From assembly GCF_013408295.1 (NCBI RefSeq), contig NZ_JACBYQ010000001.1, positions 744,001-808,000 of the forward strand: a stretch of DNA of 64,000 nt, given 5' to 3'. Shown piece by piece: positions 1 to 9,409 of the stretch. The notes below the pieces were generated by a model that made no database searches, was not told the DNA's origin, and saw nothing but the letters and a program-made list of their open reading frames with translations. The number at the start of each line of letters is the position of its first letter. The first letter of the stretch is position 1. The stretch is from Psychromicrobium silvestre (lineage in GTDB: Bacteria > Actinomycetota > Actinomycetes > Actinomycetales > Micrococcaceae). Both the position numbers and the translations under genes were made by a program.

Positions 1-251
1 CCTGAAATTCACTCACTCAAACACCCCCAACACTCAAACCCGCAAGTTCCTCTCGCCTCAAACCCGACACGGATAACCACAAACATTTTTAGGCTGAGAA
101 ACGGTACGGGCAAATTCAAAAACACTAACGTCACCACACCAGCGGTGACGGTCTTCGCCGGTGACGCCTATGGGCATCACCGACGTCACCAGTCCCCTTC
201 TGATCATTCCTGGATCGTTCTGGGGGCATGATGTGCCGCGGCACCAGTGGG
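1..251. other. Intergenic / window edge, no gene seen
   Basis: No convincing coding frame is visible. Around 130-190 there are several copies of GTCACC/GGTGAC in both orientations (for example GTCACC at 130-135 and GGTGAC at 143-148). They could form a hairpin just downstream of the minus-strand WXG100 gene and act as its terminator, but no T-tract follows, so this is only a suggestion. Confidence 0.4.
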
Positions 252-545
252 TTAGGAGCGGAAACCGCTAGTCACGTTGTGTTCGGTTTGCTCGTACTCA
301 CGAGCCGCAGCACCAAGTTGGTGAGAAATACCATCCAGGGCCGATTTCAAATCCATGCCCGCACGATGAAACTGCTCATACAAGTCATTGAACGAGGTCG
401 ATGCCCCACCCTGCCAATCGTTATCAATCAACGCCTTGACCTGCGCGTTCAGATTCGACAACTTCCCCTCAATATCCGCAGACCCCGACGACAGCTGCGT
501 CGAAACATGAGAAAGCTGCTCAGAAGTAACTTTGTACTCGGCCAT
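252..545 (-). CDS. WXG100 family (ESAT-6-like) type VII secretion substrate
   Basis: 97-residue protein, the usual size for the WXG100 family: small helical-hairpin proteins exported as dimers by type VII (ESX/Ess) machines. Trp44 and Gly46 form the central W-x-G turn between two amphipathic helices. There is no signal peptide, as expected for the family. The C-terminal part (residues about 80-97) contains YEQTE, which resembles but does not exactly match the Y-x-x-x-D/E export signal. It lies about 3.2 kb from the start of a large FHA-FtsK ATPase gene, the motor such substrates need. It may act as a structural partner rather than an effector; no second WXG100 gene is seen in the window. Confidence 0.9.
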   Translation of the reverse strand: MAEYKVTSEQLSHVSTQLSSGSADIEGKLSNLNAQVKALIDNDWQGGASTSFNDLYEQFHRAGMDLKSALDGISHQLGAAAREYEQTEHNVTSGFRS

Positions 546-680
546 GATGTGTATCCCTTTCGGTCACCAAACGGTGAACCAGCCCCCAAAGAGCCGGACG
601 TTAATCTATTGATTTGTTCACGTTAACCCGATCAATATGAATTTCACAAGACTAAACGTGAGAAAATCTGAAAAATAGTA

Positions 681-1508
681 TTAGGGCGCCATTTCGTTCG
701 CGGCGGGTGTGGTCACGACCGGCGGCATTGCCCAGCCGGTCATGGTGAAGTCAGCGGTTCCGGTCTCATCCGCCATGGTGAGCCTGAGCGGGTATGGCTT
801 CCCGGTGGTTGCCACCAGCAAAGTGCCTGCAAGTCGATTGTTTTCAGTTATGAGGGCCTGAATGGCCGGGACATTCCCCGAGGTGGTGACCGATCCGGTG
901 GTATAGGTGAGTCCGGGTACGTCGGCTTGCAGGATGTTTTTGATCATGGTCGGTGCGTCAGTGAAGGCGAGCCAGGATTTGACCATGGGGTCCTCTACAC
1001 CGTATTTGACGAATCCTTGGGCCAGGCGTGGTTCGCCGAGTTGGAGCGCTGCTTGTTGGTTGGTTTTCATGTAGATGACGTTGTTGAGACGGCGCATTTC
1101 AATGCTGCGATCCCCAACGATGAAGGTTGCGGTGAATTTGGTTGCAGAGCCGGTCAGGTCGATGGTGACCGCCTCGGAGTGGGGCGCCGGGGTTGGGCTG
1201 GGGGTAGCGGTATTGGCGGATGCGGGTGCGGTGAAGGAACCGGTGAGGTGCACGGACTTGGCAACCAACGCGTTGGTGATGGTTTGTGCCACGATGTCGG
1301 ACCCGTTTAGTTTCTCGATTCCGTTCGGGGTAGCACTGGCGCTGGCCGTAACCGGGGAGGTGCTGGTGAGTTCGCTGGTGCTCTGGTTCGAAGTCGCCGG
1401 GGTCGAGGCCTGCGGGGTACACCCGGCGAGGAGAAACCCGACCACTGCGAGTGCGACGACGCCCGCGGCGCGAGCCGCGCTATGCCGTGTTTTGGTGTGA
1501 TCATTCAT
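681..1508 (-). CDS. Secreted lipoprotein, LppX/LprAFG-like, in T7SS locus
   Basis: 275 residues from the ATG at 1508; an upstream in-frame start at 1559 would add 17 residues and overlap the preceding gene, and would give a worse signal peptide. A basic n-region and hydrophobic stretch lead to a lipobox LLAGC with the lipidated Cys at residue 30. A low-complexity Thr/Ser/Ala linker follows (about 31-60), then a beta-rich domain (about 65-260) recalling the LppX/LprG lipid-binding lipoprotein fold of actinobacteria; that assignment is by pattern only. It lies between the WXG100 gene and a membrane-protein gene on the same strand, suggesting a cell-envelope accessory role. Function is unproven. 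Confidence 0.7.
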   Translation of the reverse strand: MNDHTKTRHSAARAAGVVALAVVGFLLAGCTPQASTPATSNQSTSELTSTSPVTASASATPNGIEKLNGSDIVAQTITNALVAKSVHLTGSFTAPASANTATPSPTPAPHSEAVTIDLTGSATKFTATFIVGDRSIEMRRLNNVIYMKTNQQAALQLGEPRLAQGFVKYGVEDPMVKSWLAFTDAPTMIKNILQADVPGLTYTTGSVTTSGNVPAIQALITENNRLAGTLLVATTGKPYPLRLTMADETGTADFTMTGWAMPPVVTTPAANEMAP

Positions 1509-1543
1509 GCGCGGTGACAGCTTTCCGGTCGTAGCGGGAAGGG

Positions 1544-2116
1544 TTAGGGTTTGGGGCATACTTTCGCTGCGCCCTGTGTAGCGAGGTCGGTGTCAGTGGA
1601 GGGTGCCGCCGTGGTGGAGGCAACCGTGGCTGGCCGAATGAGATAGCAGGCTCCCGCTGGTGCAAGAGCCGCAGTTTTCGGAATCCAGGCTTCGCGTCCG
1701 CGAACTAGGTACGTCAGGTCCGCGACAATCTTGTTGTCTTTGAGTAGCAACACGCTGTAAGGGACGTCGGGTCCGTCCCAGCGCAGATCAACATTCGCCG
1801 CACCAGGTGTCGCTGTCAGGTTCGATACGGCTGGTGGCTTCTGGGAATTGACCTGGGCAATGATCAGGACCGCCGCGACGATCAGAACCACCAGTGCCAT
1901 GCCCGCGGAGACCAATATGGCTGGCCTCCTCCACAGCGGGGTGACACTATTGCCTGATTCTTCCAGCTCGGGCAGAAACGACTCAGAGCTTTGGAGTGCT
2001 CGTTTCCGATCGTTGGAGGGAATCTCCGTGTCAGGAAATAACTCGTTGTTGCGTAACGAGCCGAGCATTTCCGCACCCGAAACCGATGAGCGGTTCCGTT
2101 GCTGCACAGTGTCCAT
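1544..2116 (-). CDS. Single-pass membrane protein with FN3-like exterior, T7SS locus
   Basis: 190 residues from the ATG at 2116; GGGGAGG lies just upstream, though only about two bases away, so a start elsewhere is possible. Residues about 1-62 are hydrophilic and probably cytoplasmic, about 66-88 are one strong transmembrane helix, and the rest is exported. The segment after the membrane (PPAVSNLTATPG onwards) has the look of a fibronectin type III strand pattern. No named family is recognised. It is 35 bases upstream of the lipoprotein gene and probably co-transcribed with it and the WXG100 gene, so it may be an unrecognised component of the secretion apparatus. It has no similarity I can see to EccB, EccD, EccE or EssA/EssB. 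Confidence 0.65.
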   Translation of the reverse strand: MDTVQQRNRSSVSGAEMLGSLRNNELFPDTEIPSNDRKRALQSSESFLPELEESGNSVTPLWRRPAILVSAGMALVVLIVAAVLIIAQVNSQKPPAVSNLTATPGAANVDLRWDGPDVPYSVLLLKDNKIVADLTYLVRGREAWIPKTAALAPAGACYLIRPATVASTTAAPSTDTDLATQGAAKVCPKP

Positions 2117-2423
2117 AACCTCCCCTATCAAGCATCGAGCCCGGTAGCACCAATGATCTCGTGACAAATGTGCGTTGAGATGATTCTCAGTGTAAAGGAC
2201 AAACGCGCGTCACCAACAAACGCGAAACGTACCACCAAGTAATTGCGTTTTCGTCTGGACTTTTTGCTATGACTTTCTCCTGAAGAAGGATAATTGCTTC
2301 ACAAGCAGCGTCTTAACTGGGTAAGGTGGTGCGCGGCGCGATATGCCGCCAATGGTTGGGCATCCTCGGACTCACCTCATTCGTCATAATGAGGTTGCTG
2401 TCCGTTGGGGGAATGAGGAAAGC
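2117..2423. other. Divergent intergenic region between the two halves of the T7SS locus
   Basis: About 307 bases between the minus-strand membrane-protein gene and the plus-strand surface-protein gene, so it must hold two divergent promoters. The stretch is more AT-rich than the flanking genes. A weak plus-strand candidate is TTGCTA ... GATAAT ending near 2294, but the spacer is about 19 bases and I would not rely on it. No coding frame is supported. Confidence 0.4.
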
Positions 2424-3770
2424 ATGAAGTTGTCGATACTGCGCCGCTGGGGCGTCATCGGTTTAGTGGCGGCAGGGTTTCTGCTCGGCCCGGTCAGCAC
2501 TCCAGCTTTTGCGGCCCCTGGTGGCGGCTCGGGTGGCGGGGGCAATCCCTTAGTAACTGCGGTCTCCGTGGACTATCTCGGTTCGACACAGTCTTCCGTT
2601 ACCTCCGGGGTGACGATCACGGCGTGCCCCAAAGTCCCGACCAGTCCAGAGTTATCGGTCACCTGCGCCCCAGACGGGACGATCACCTTCACCTCGCTGG
2701 GATACAACCCCGCGACGGCTCAACAGCCGGTGATGATCGAGGTGACCCCTGCTGGCTCGTCGGTCCCCATCGACTTGGTGTTCAACGTGACGATGAACCC
2801 GCCGGCGCCCCCGACGGCCGACTCACGCACCTATGATGTGCCCTTTTCTGAGGGTACCCAGGCGACAGTACCCTTCACTGACATCACCTACACCTGTCCG
2901 GGATGCTCGGCTACTGCAGGCCCGACATTCAACGCTGTCGGTGTCAATCCCCCCGGCGCCGGGCAGGTGTCGCTAGATCCGGTCCGCGGGTTTGTTTTTA
3001 CACCGGCCCCGGATTTCACCGGAACGGTCACTATCGACTTTACGGTGACCGACCCCTTTGGGCAGGCCTCCAAGCCGGCGACCCTGACCCTGAGCTATGT
3101 GAAAGCAGCCTCAAAACCGCCTATCGCAGCCATCGATACCCTGTCGATGAAACGCAATACCACGGGCACGGTGAACGTCTTGACCAACGATGTGGACCCC
3201 AACGGTGGTCAGCTGACCGTATCCACATGCGGAACGCCAGCCCACGGTCAGGTGACCTGCAACCCTGACGGGACCGCGACCTACACCCCGAATGCAGACT
3301 TCACCGGCCTGGACCAGTTCTCCTATGTGGTGGTCAACTCCAGTGGCGACCAGGCCAGCAGCACCGTTGTCATCGGGGTGGAGACTGACCCCTCGACAGT
3401 GGTTCAGCAAATCACCAACTCCCACCAAACAGTGGTACGGCCCTCGGTGACCAATTCTTCGACCGTGACTAAAGTTATCCATCAGGGCATCACCGTCCCA
3501 GGAGTCGCGATCACTCAGACCGCCCCGGTCGGGGTCTTCACCGCGATGAGTTCAGCGTTAATGACCATCACCGGCCAATTGGCCGAAGGTGGCCCCTCCG
3601 GGCACGGTGCCGGAGGCCAACTCGCCTCGACCGGCGTGAACAACCCACTACCGGTGACTGGTGTCGCAGTGGCGATGCTCCTGATAGGTACCGGGATCGT
3701 GGTTTTTGTCCGTCGTGCAACGGTCCGGTCCACCCGAGAATTCTCGGCGCCGTCGCAGACTGAGCGCTAG
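2424..3770 (+). CDS. Sortase-anchored surface protein with Ig-like/VCBS-type domains
   Basis: 448 residues. The ATG at 2424 is chosen because GAGGAA lies 5-10 bases upstream and it starts a clean signal peptide (about 1-32, ending AFA-AP). The exported part contains at least two tandem Ig-like domains (about 130-220 and 225-315); the second has the DPNGGQLTV...GTATYTPNADFTG pattern of bacterial Big_9/VCBS/cadherin-like repeats. A spacer is followed by LASTG (400-404) and then LPVTG (409-413), a hydrophobic helix and a basic RRATVRS tail, the standard cell-wall sorting signal. No sortase gene is in the window. It is three bases upstream of the secretion ATPase gene, so the two are probably co-transcribed. 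Probable adhesin or envelope component. Confidence 0.85.
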   Translation: MKLSILRRWGVIGLVAAGFLLGPVSTPAFAAPGGGSGGGGNPLVTAVSVDYLGSTQSSVTSGVTITACPKVPTSPELSVTCAPDGTITFTSLGYNPATAQQPVMIEVTPAGSSVPIDLVFNVTMNPPAPPTADSRTYDVPFSEGTQATVPFTDITYTCPGCSATAGPTFNAVGVNPPGAGQVSLDPVRGFVFTPAPDFTGTVTIDFTVTDPFGQASKPATLTLSYVKAASKPPIAAIDTLSMKRNTTGTVNVLTNDVDPNGGQLTVSTCGTPAHGQVTCNPDGTATYTPNADFTGLDQFSYVVVNSSGDQASSTVVIGVETDPSTVVQQITNSHQTVVRPSVTNSSTVTKVIHQGITVPGVAITQTAPVGVFTAMSSALMTITGQLAEGGPSGHGAGGQLASTGVNNPLPVTGVAVAMLLIGTGIVVFVRRATVRSTREFSAPSQTER

Positions 3771-3773
3771 CCC

Positions 3774-6700
3774 ATGACCAACCTGCGGCTCAGCGTCACC
3801 GGCCCGTCCACCACCTCCCCCGACACAACCAGCCCTACCGCGTCACACCGGGACGTTGTGGTAAAGGTGTCCCCCGATACCACCGTGGCCGAGGTCGCAG
3901 CGGCCCTGGACCTACCGTCCCAAGCCTTCGCAGACGCACCGGGCCTCTTGGTGTCCGAGTCGTCGCTGCGTTCCGGCGCAATTTTGACCGACCGGCCGAG
4001 CGGGCACCGAGCGCCGTCGCCCGCCCACCCTCAGACTGGCACCGGGTCTGAGGGAATCCGGTTGGAAGCGGTCTCCGGCCCGTTTGCTGGTGAAACCGTG
4101 TTGATCGTCCCCTCGTTGATCCCGGCATCCGGTTGGCGGATCGGCAACGCCGACACTGCCGATCTGCGATTAAACGAACCGTTCGTACACGCCCAGCATG
4201 CCACCGTCCTGCCCAGCCATCACGTGACGGCCCGGCTAGGAGACGAAAAGGGAGCACCTGTCCTGCTGGTATTGCGCCCAGATGCTAGCGAGCAATGGCC
4301 CGTGATTGTCAATGGGCAGACGATCACTGAACCCACAGCTATCAGCAACGAGGATTTCTTCCAGATCGGCTCCACGATCTTCCGGCTCGGCACCGTTCCG
4401 GTCGCTGATGCTGATATCCACCCCGACGGCGCGGGGTTCCTGGCCTTCAACCGAGCCTCACGCATCCTGCCACCGCGAACTGAGCCTGTGCTGTGGTTAC
4501 CGGGTGACAAACCCGCCTCCACGGACCGCACGCCGATGCCGTGGATCGCGGCTATTGTCCCGGTAGTGATGGCGGTCGTCCTGGCGATGGTCATGCAACG
4601 GCCGACCATGCTGATCATGGCCGCCGCTTCCCCCGTGATGGTTGTCGGTTCCTATCTGACCAGCCAACGCCTGGCCAAAAGCCGCGGACGCCGGACCACA
4701 ACCAGTTGGCGCGTCGAAGCAAAAGCTGCAGCCGAACAACTCGCGACGATCACCACCTCCCAGCGCCAGGCCGCATGGCACCTGGCCTCCAACCCCGTTA
4801 AAGCCATCGATACCGCGACGCTGCCGACAGCTAGGCTTTGGGAACGACGCCCCAGTGACGCGGATGCCGCCACCGTCAGGATCGGCGTCGGGCAACAACC
4901 TCTCCACGCGCGTATTGAGAACAACAGCGCCAAGGACGAATCACCAAAACCAACCATGTCGCCAACGCCCATCACCGTCGACCTCTCTCAGGGAGTGCTA
5001 GGGCTAGCTGGCCCCGCACCCGCGACCGCGTCGTTGGCTCGCAGCATCCTGATTGAAACGGCGACCGCCCGCTCGCCTCGGGAGTCCCGAATCGTGGTGC
5101 TGTGCGATAACCGAGCATCCGATCAATGGGAATGGGTGCGGTGGTTACCACACACCGACGGAGATGACAGCGCACACACCCTGATTGGGAACAGTGACGA
5201 CACCCGGATAGCCCGGTTGGCCTGGCTTAAAGCGGTCATCGACACCCGGGCCGCCTTGACACACACTGGGCGGAACGTGGTGTTCGAAGAGCACCTCTTC
5301 GTGCTGATCGACGGCGCCCAGCAATGGCGGACTCTGCCGGGCATGATCGATCTGCTAGCCCGTGGCCCCGGCTGCGGAGTCTTCGTCATCGCCACCGACA
5401 CCAACCCCAGCCGGCTGCCCGAAGAAACGGTGTCCGTCCTTACCATCGACGCTGATGACCCCACGATGGGGTCGCTCGCATCAGCGTCCCAGCCCTGCCC
5501 CGAGGTTCTGTTGGATGCCCTGCCCCTGCCACTAGCGCGGACGGCGGCCCGGTCATTGACCCCGATCGTGCACACCGGTGGTATTGGTGATGACGCCGCG
5601 ACGCCTTCATCGGTGCGCCTAGTCAGCCTGTTAGGCATTGACCTGGACAACCCCGCCCAGCTCTTGCACCGCTGGGAATCGGCTCCGCGGACGACCAGAG
5701 CAATCATCGGCGCCGATGCCCAGGGACCAGTTGCGATCGACCTGGCCACCGATGGCCCGCACGGGCTCATCGCCGGGACCACCGGTTCCGGCAAATCCGC
5801 GTTCTTACAGACTCTGGTCTCCTCGCTGGCCTTGGCTAACCGGCCCGACGCGCTCAACTTCCTCCTCATCGACTACAAGGGTGGCGGAGCATTCGCGCAA
5901 TGCGCCTCGCTACCGCACACCGTCGGCATGGTCACCAACCTCGACGGCCGTGAAACCCAACGCGCCCTGGCCTCCCTAGACGCCGAACTAAAACGCCGCC
6001 AAACCGTGCTCGCCGACCTCGGCGTCGAAGACGCCAAAGAAGCCTGGGCCAGAGACCCCCAGACCGCAGCCGCCCGCGGCCTAGCCCGGCTCGTACTGGT
6101 CATCGACGAATTCGCAGAATTGAAACTCGAACTGCCCGACCTCATCACCGGCCTGTTACGCATCGCCCGTGTCGGCCGGTCGCTGGGAGTCCATCTGCTG
6201 TTGGCCACCCAGAAGCCGTCCGGAACCATCACCCCGGAAATGCAGTCAAACACCAACTTGCGCGTCAGTCTCAGAGTCACTGACAAGTCCAACTCCATGG
6301 ATGTCATCGACGCACCCGACGCGGCGAACATCAGCAGCAGCACCCCAGGGCGCGGTTACATCCGCCGCGGCGCCGGCCAAGCCCCGGCGATCTTCCAAAG
6401 CGGAATGGTCGCCGGGCGACGACCTGGCACCGCATCCGCCCTCCGCCTTCTGCCACAAGTCGTCCCGGTCCGGTGGGACCAACTCGGCGAACCAGTCCGC
6501 TTCCCACCCCATACCTCTAGTTCGGTGTCCACCACCCAAGACCGGGACGACACCGATCTACGCGCCATCGTCGAACTGGTCGGTCAGGCCGCCACCGAAC
6601 TGGGCATCACCCGCAATCCAGCACCCTGGCTCGCTCCCCTGCCAACACAGCTCACCCTCGCAGACCTGCCCAACACCCCCGAGCCCGCACACAAGCAGGA

Positions 6701-8213
6701 CCCGGGGCTGGACATCATCTTGGGACTGGAAGACGTCCCCTCCCAACAAGCACAACGTCCGCTCAACTGGAGCATCACCCACGGCTCCCACCTGATGTTC
6801 ATCGGCGGTGCACGGTCCGGACGCACTACTGCCCTGCGTGGTATCGTCGGGCAAATCGCCACCTGCGAAGCCACCAACGTCCACCTCTACGCCATCGACT
6901 ACGGCAACGGCGGCCTACGACCAGCCGCGGACCTACCCCACTGCGGTGCCGTGGTCACCCCGTTGGAGTCCGGTCGACTGCAACGATTCATGACTCGTCT
7001 CCTGGCCGACCTCGCAACCCGGCAGAACACCCTCGCGCAAGCAGGCGTCGGAGACATCAACGAACAACGCCGCCTTAACCACCCAGGATCCCCAGCACTG
7101 CCGTTCGCGCTCGTCCTGATCGACGGCTACGAACGGGTCAGCTCCGACCTCGGTATCGAAGCCCTCGCTGTCTTCAAAGACCAGCTCATGAAGCTGCTGC
7201 GCGAAGGACCGGCAGCTGGCATCCGCATCATCCTCGCCGGAGACCGTGCAGTCCTCACCGACAAAATCGCCGGATTCATCGACACCAAATACCTGCTCCC
7301 GATGACCGACCGCGACGACTACCGACTCGTCGGCATCGCCGCCCGTGAACTCCCCGAACACATCCCGGCCGGCCGGATCTACTTCGGTACCCAACCCACC
7401 CGAGAAGCCCAGCTAGCGATCCTGGACGCACCGGCCGACGGCGCCGCCCAACACGCCGCGCTCGAAGCCACCGTCGAAACAGCCACCCGAAGACACCATA
7501 GCCTCGGAACTACCACCGGGCCACGCCCCTTCCGGGTCGACGTACTGCCCGCCAGCATCAGCTACGCCCACGCATTGAACCTGCCAGTAGCCGAACCGTC
7601 GATGTCCACCACGGGGCCAATGATCGGAGTCGGCGGAGACGAACTCACCCGCTACCACCTCGACTGGGCCATCACCCCAGGATTCGTCATTGCGGGTGAA
7701 CGCGGATCAGGGCGCTCGACCGCCTTGGCCACCCTCGTCCACGGATTCGCCGACCTCACACGCCCCGTCATCGTGATCGACCACCGTGCCTCAATCCTTA
7801 CCGATACCGCCCGAAGTCACGGCACACCGGTCATCAACCCCGCCAGCCCCGATGCCGCCGCCGATCTCACCCACTACCTCCAAACCACCGCCCCGACCCA
7901 CCGTATCGCCGTCATCATCGATAACGCCGAAACCCTCACAGACGGCACCCTCACCACGGCCCTCGCAGCCGCAAACAACATCGACTACATCGTCGGCTGC
8001 CAAATCGATGACGCCGCTAACACCTTCAAAGGGCCCATCGCCGAAGCCAAGAAACATCGCCAAGGACTTTTCCTGTGGCCCACCTCCGGACTCAGCGGAA
8101 CCCAAATCCTCAGCCTCACCATCCCCAAACACCACCTCGGACGCAACATCCCCGGCCGCGCTATCCTCCTCAGCAACGGTGAATACACCAGCATCCAGGT
8201 CCCTACCCCCTAA
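3774..8213 (+). CDS. EssC/EccC-like FHA-FtsK/SpoIIIE ATPase of type VII secretion
   Basis: 1479-residue membrane-bound secretion motor. Residues about 15-65 look like a small ubiquitin/FHA-like fold; about 98-208 form an FHA domain (GWRIGNADTADLRL); about 255-298 hold two transmembrane helices. Three FtsK/SpoIIIE ATPase domains follow. Domain 1 has a full Walker A (GTTGSGKS, 668-675) and Walker B with Asp778-Glu779. Domain 2 (GGARSGRT, 1011-1018) and domain 3 (GERGSGRS, 1308-1315) have Arg in place of the Walker Lys. The FHA-2TM-3xATPase layout is that of firmicute EssC more than mycobacterial EccC. Only this motor and the WXG100 gene are recognisable as secretion parts nearby. It starts three bases after the surface-protein gene. 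Confidence 0.92.
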   Translation: MTNLRLSVTGPSTTSPDTTSPTASHRDVVVKVSPDTTVAEVAAALDLPSQAFADAPGLLVSESSLRSGAILTDRPSGHRAPSPAHPQTGTGSEGIRLEAVSGPFAGETVLIVPSLIPASGWRIGNADTADLRLNEPFVHAQHATVLPSHHVTARLGDEKGAPVLLVLRPDASEQWPVIVNGQTITEPTAISNEDFFQIGSTIFRLGTVPVADADIHPDGAGFLAFNRASRILPPRTEPVLWLPGDKPASTDRTPMPWIAAIVPVVMAVVLAMVMQRPTMLIMAAASPVMVVGSYLTSQRLAKSRGRRTTTSWRVEAKAAAEQLATITTSQRQAAWHLASNPVKAIDTATLPTARLWERRPSDADAATVRIGVGQQPLHARIENNSAKDESPKPTMSPTPITVDLSQGVLGLAGPAPATASLARSILIETATARSPRESRIVVLCDNRASDQWEWVRWLPHTDGDDSAHTLIGNSDDTRIARLAWLKAVIDTRAALTHTGRNVVFEEHLFVLIDGAQQWRTLPGMIDLLARGPGCGVFVIATDTNPSRLPEETVSVLTIDADDPTMGSLASASQPCPEVLLDALPLPLARTAARSLTPIVHTGGIGDDAATPSSVRLVSLLGIDLDNPAQLLHRWESAPRTTRAIIGADAQGPVAIDLATDGPHGLIAGTTGSGKSAFLQTLVSSLALANRPDALNFLLIDYKGGGAFAQCASLPHTVGMVTNLDGRETQRALASLDAELKRRQTVLADLGVEDAKEAWARDPQTAAARGLARLVLVIDEFAELKLELPDLITGLLRIARVGRSLGVHLLLATQKPSGTITPEMQSNTNLRVSLRVTDKSNSMDVIDAPDAANISSSTPGRGYIRRGAGQAPAIFQSGMVAGRRPGTASALRLLPQVVPVRWDQLGEPVRFPPHTSSSVSTTQDRDDTDLRAIVELVGQAATELGITRNPAPWLAPLPTQLTLADLPNTPEPAHKQDPGLDIILGLEDVPSQQAQRPLNWSITHGSHLMFIGGARSGRTTALRGIVGQIATCEATNVHLYAIDYGNGGLRPAADLPHCGAVVTPLESGRLQRFMTRLLADLATRQNTLAQAGVGDINEQRRLNHPGSPALPFALVLIDGYERVSSDLGIEALAVFKDQLMKLLREGPAAGIRIILAGDRAVLTDKIAGFIDTKYLLPMTDRDDYRLVGIAARELPEHIPAGRIYFGTQPTREAQLAILDAPADGAAQHAALEATVETATRRHHSLGTTTGPRPFRVDVLPASISYAHALNLPVAEPSMSTTGPMIGVGGDELTRYHLDWAITPGFVIAGERGSGRSTALATLVHGFADLTRPVIVIDHRASILTDTARSHGTPVINPASPDAAADLTHYLQTTAPTHRIAVIIDNAETLTDGTLTTALAAANNIDYIVGCQIDDAANTFKGPIAEAKKHRQGLFLWPTSGLSGTQILSLTIPKHHLGRNIPGRAILLSNGEYTSIQVPTP

Positions 8214-8442
8214 ACGGTCTGGCAAAACAAGGAACCCGCACCGGGCAGGCTCAGTACCCGGCATGCCTCCCTATTGGGGAAGAGACGGGAAACCGTCGTC
8301 GGTCTCCTCCGACCTGCAAGACGCAAGACCGTGGCGCGAACCGCCCGCAGAAGGTTCGTGCCTGAGCGCCGGACACTTCGACGTCACCCTTTCGACGGGC
8401 GACATCGACCTGAAGGTTAGCTAGCGACGTATCTGAGGCCGA

Positions 8443-9405
8443 TCACAACGTTCGACCCGCGCGGTCATTTGTTCGCCCTTCGGACCTGCTACGGCTGTCC
8501 ACAATCTGATTCAAAATGGCCCGCGCCCGGTCCTCTGCTGCTTTGGTCCGGGCGGCATCAACCCGCTGGGTTCTGTCCGAAGTTGCATAGCCGGTGCTAA
8601 CTGTGGCGACACCCTACCGGTCGCGGTAGGCGGCGATGGTGGATGTTTCGCTCCCAGGCGGTCTGGCGTCTCGGGTCACGAGGCGGTGCGCCGAGGGATT
8701 TGATCCAAGGCGCGTCCTTGGTGATCGCGGTTTCGCCCAGCACGCGAGCACGCTGTTCGATCAGCGCTTTGCGTTTGTTGAGCGCGGCACGCATGTCATC
8801 GGAGATGGGGCCGGCGTCTTCTGGGATAAGGCTGACGATCGGACGCGGTGTCCCTCGTCCGCGGCTGGTTCCGCTGCGCCTGCTGGTGGCTTTGATAAGC
8901 CCGTCCCGCAGGATCCCTGCTACATCGTCGGCATCTGTGAGCTCGCGTGCCGCGATCAGGCGTGGCAGCATCGTAGTTGTTGGCTTCAGCCTGGCACAGC
9001 GCAGCTGTGAGTGGTCCGAACGCGTCGGAGGCGATGACCTCTTGTGCCCGTTCGGCGGTGAGGCCGGAGGTTTCGATGAGGCTAGCCCAGCAGTCGTGCT
9101 GGGCGGTGGCGGCGCTGGCTTCGTAGGCGGATGGTTCGGCGCCGGAATCCTGGAGCACCCCGAACAGCACAGTACTAGCGGTGACTTCATCGACTAGTTT
9201 CCATTAGTGCTGCTCCAGACCTTCCTGATCGATTGCGACATACACAATGTTGCGATCCCGTCCGCGGGTCATAGACACGTAGAAGCTCTCTCGGGTCATC
9301 GATGAGGAGTGCACGATCGCGTGCGCGGTGTCCCCGGTTGAGCGTTGTGCCCGGCGGGCAGCCGGCGGTCGTTGCGTCGGATGATGACTAGATCCCCCGT
9401 CGAGG
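8443..9405 (-). pseudogene. Decayed MobF-type conjugative relaxase/helicase, C-terminal remnant
   Basis: Reading the minus strand from about 9405 gives, in pieces, the C-terminal half of an actinobacterial TraA/TrwC-like relaxase: GDLVIIRRNDRRL, then TAHAIV...YVSMTRGRDRNIVYV of the helicase part, then the conserved tail (PRLIAARELTDADDVAGIL, RKALIEQRARVLGE, TIAAYRDR, RVDAARTKAAEDRARAI). The lesions are explicit: an internal deletion near 9350-9380, an in-frame TAA at about 9204-9206, a frameshift near 8970, a frameshift near 8645 and a TAG straight after YRDR; the last frame ends at TGA 8443-8445. The N-terminal nicking domain is missing. In the intact family the protein nicks oriT and unwinds DNA for conjugation. 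It cannot be functional here. Confidence 0.8.
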
Positions 9406-9409
9406 CTTC

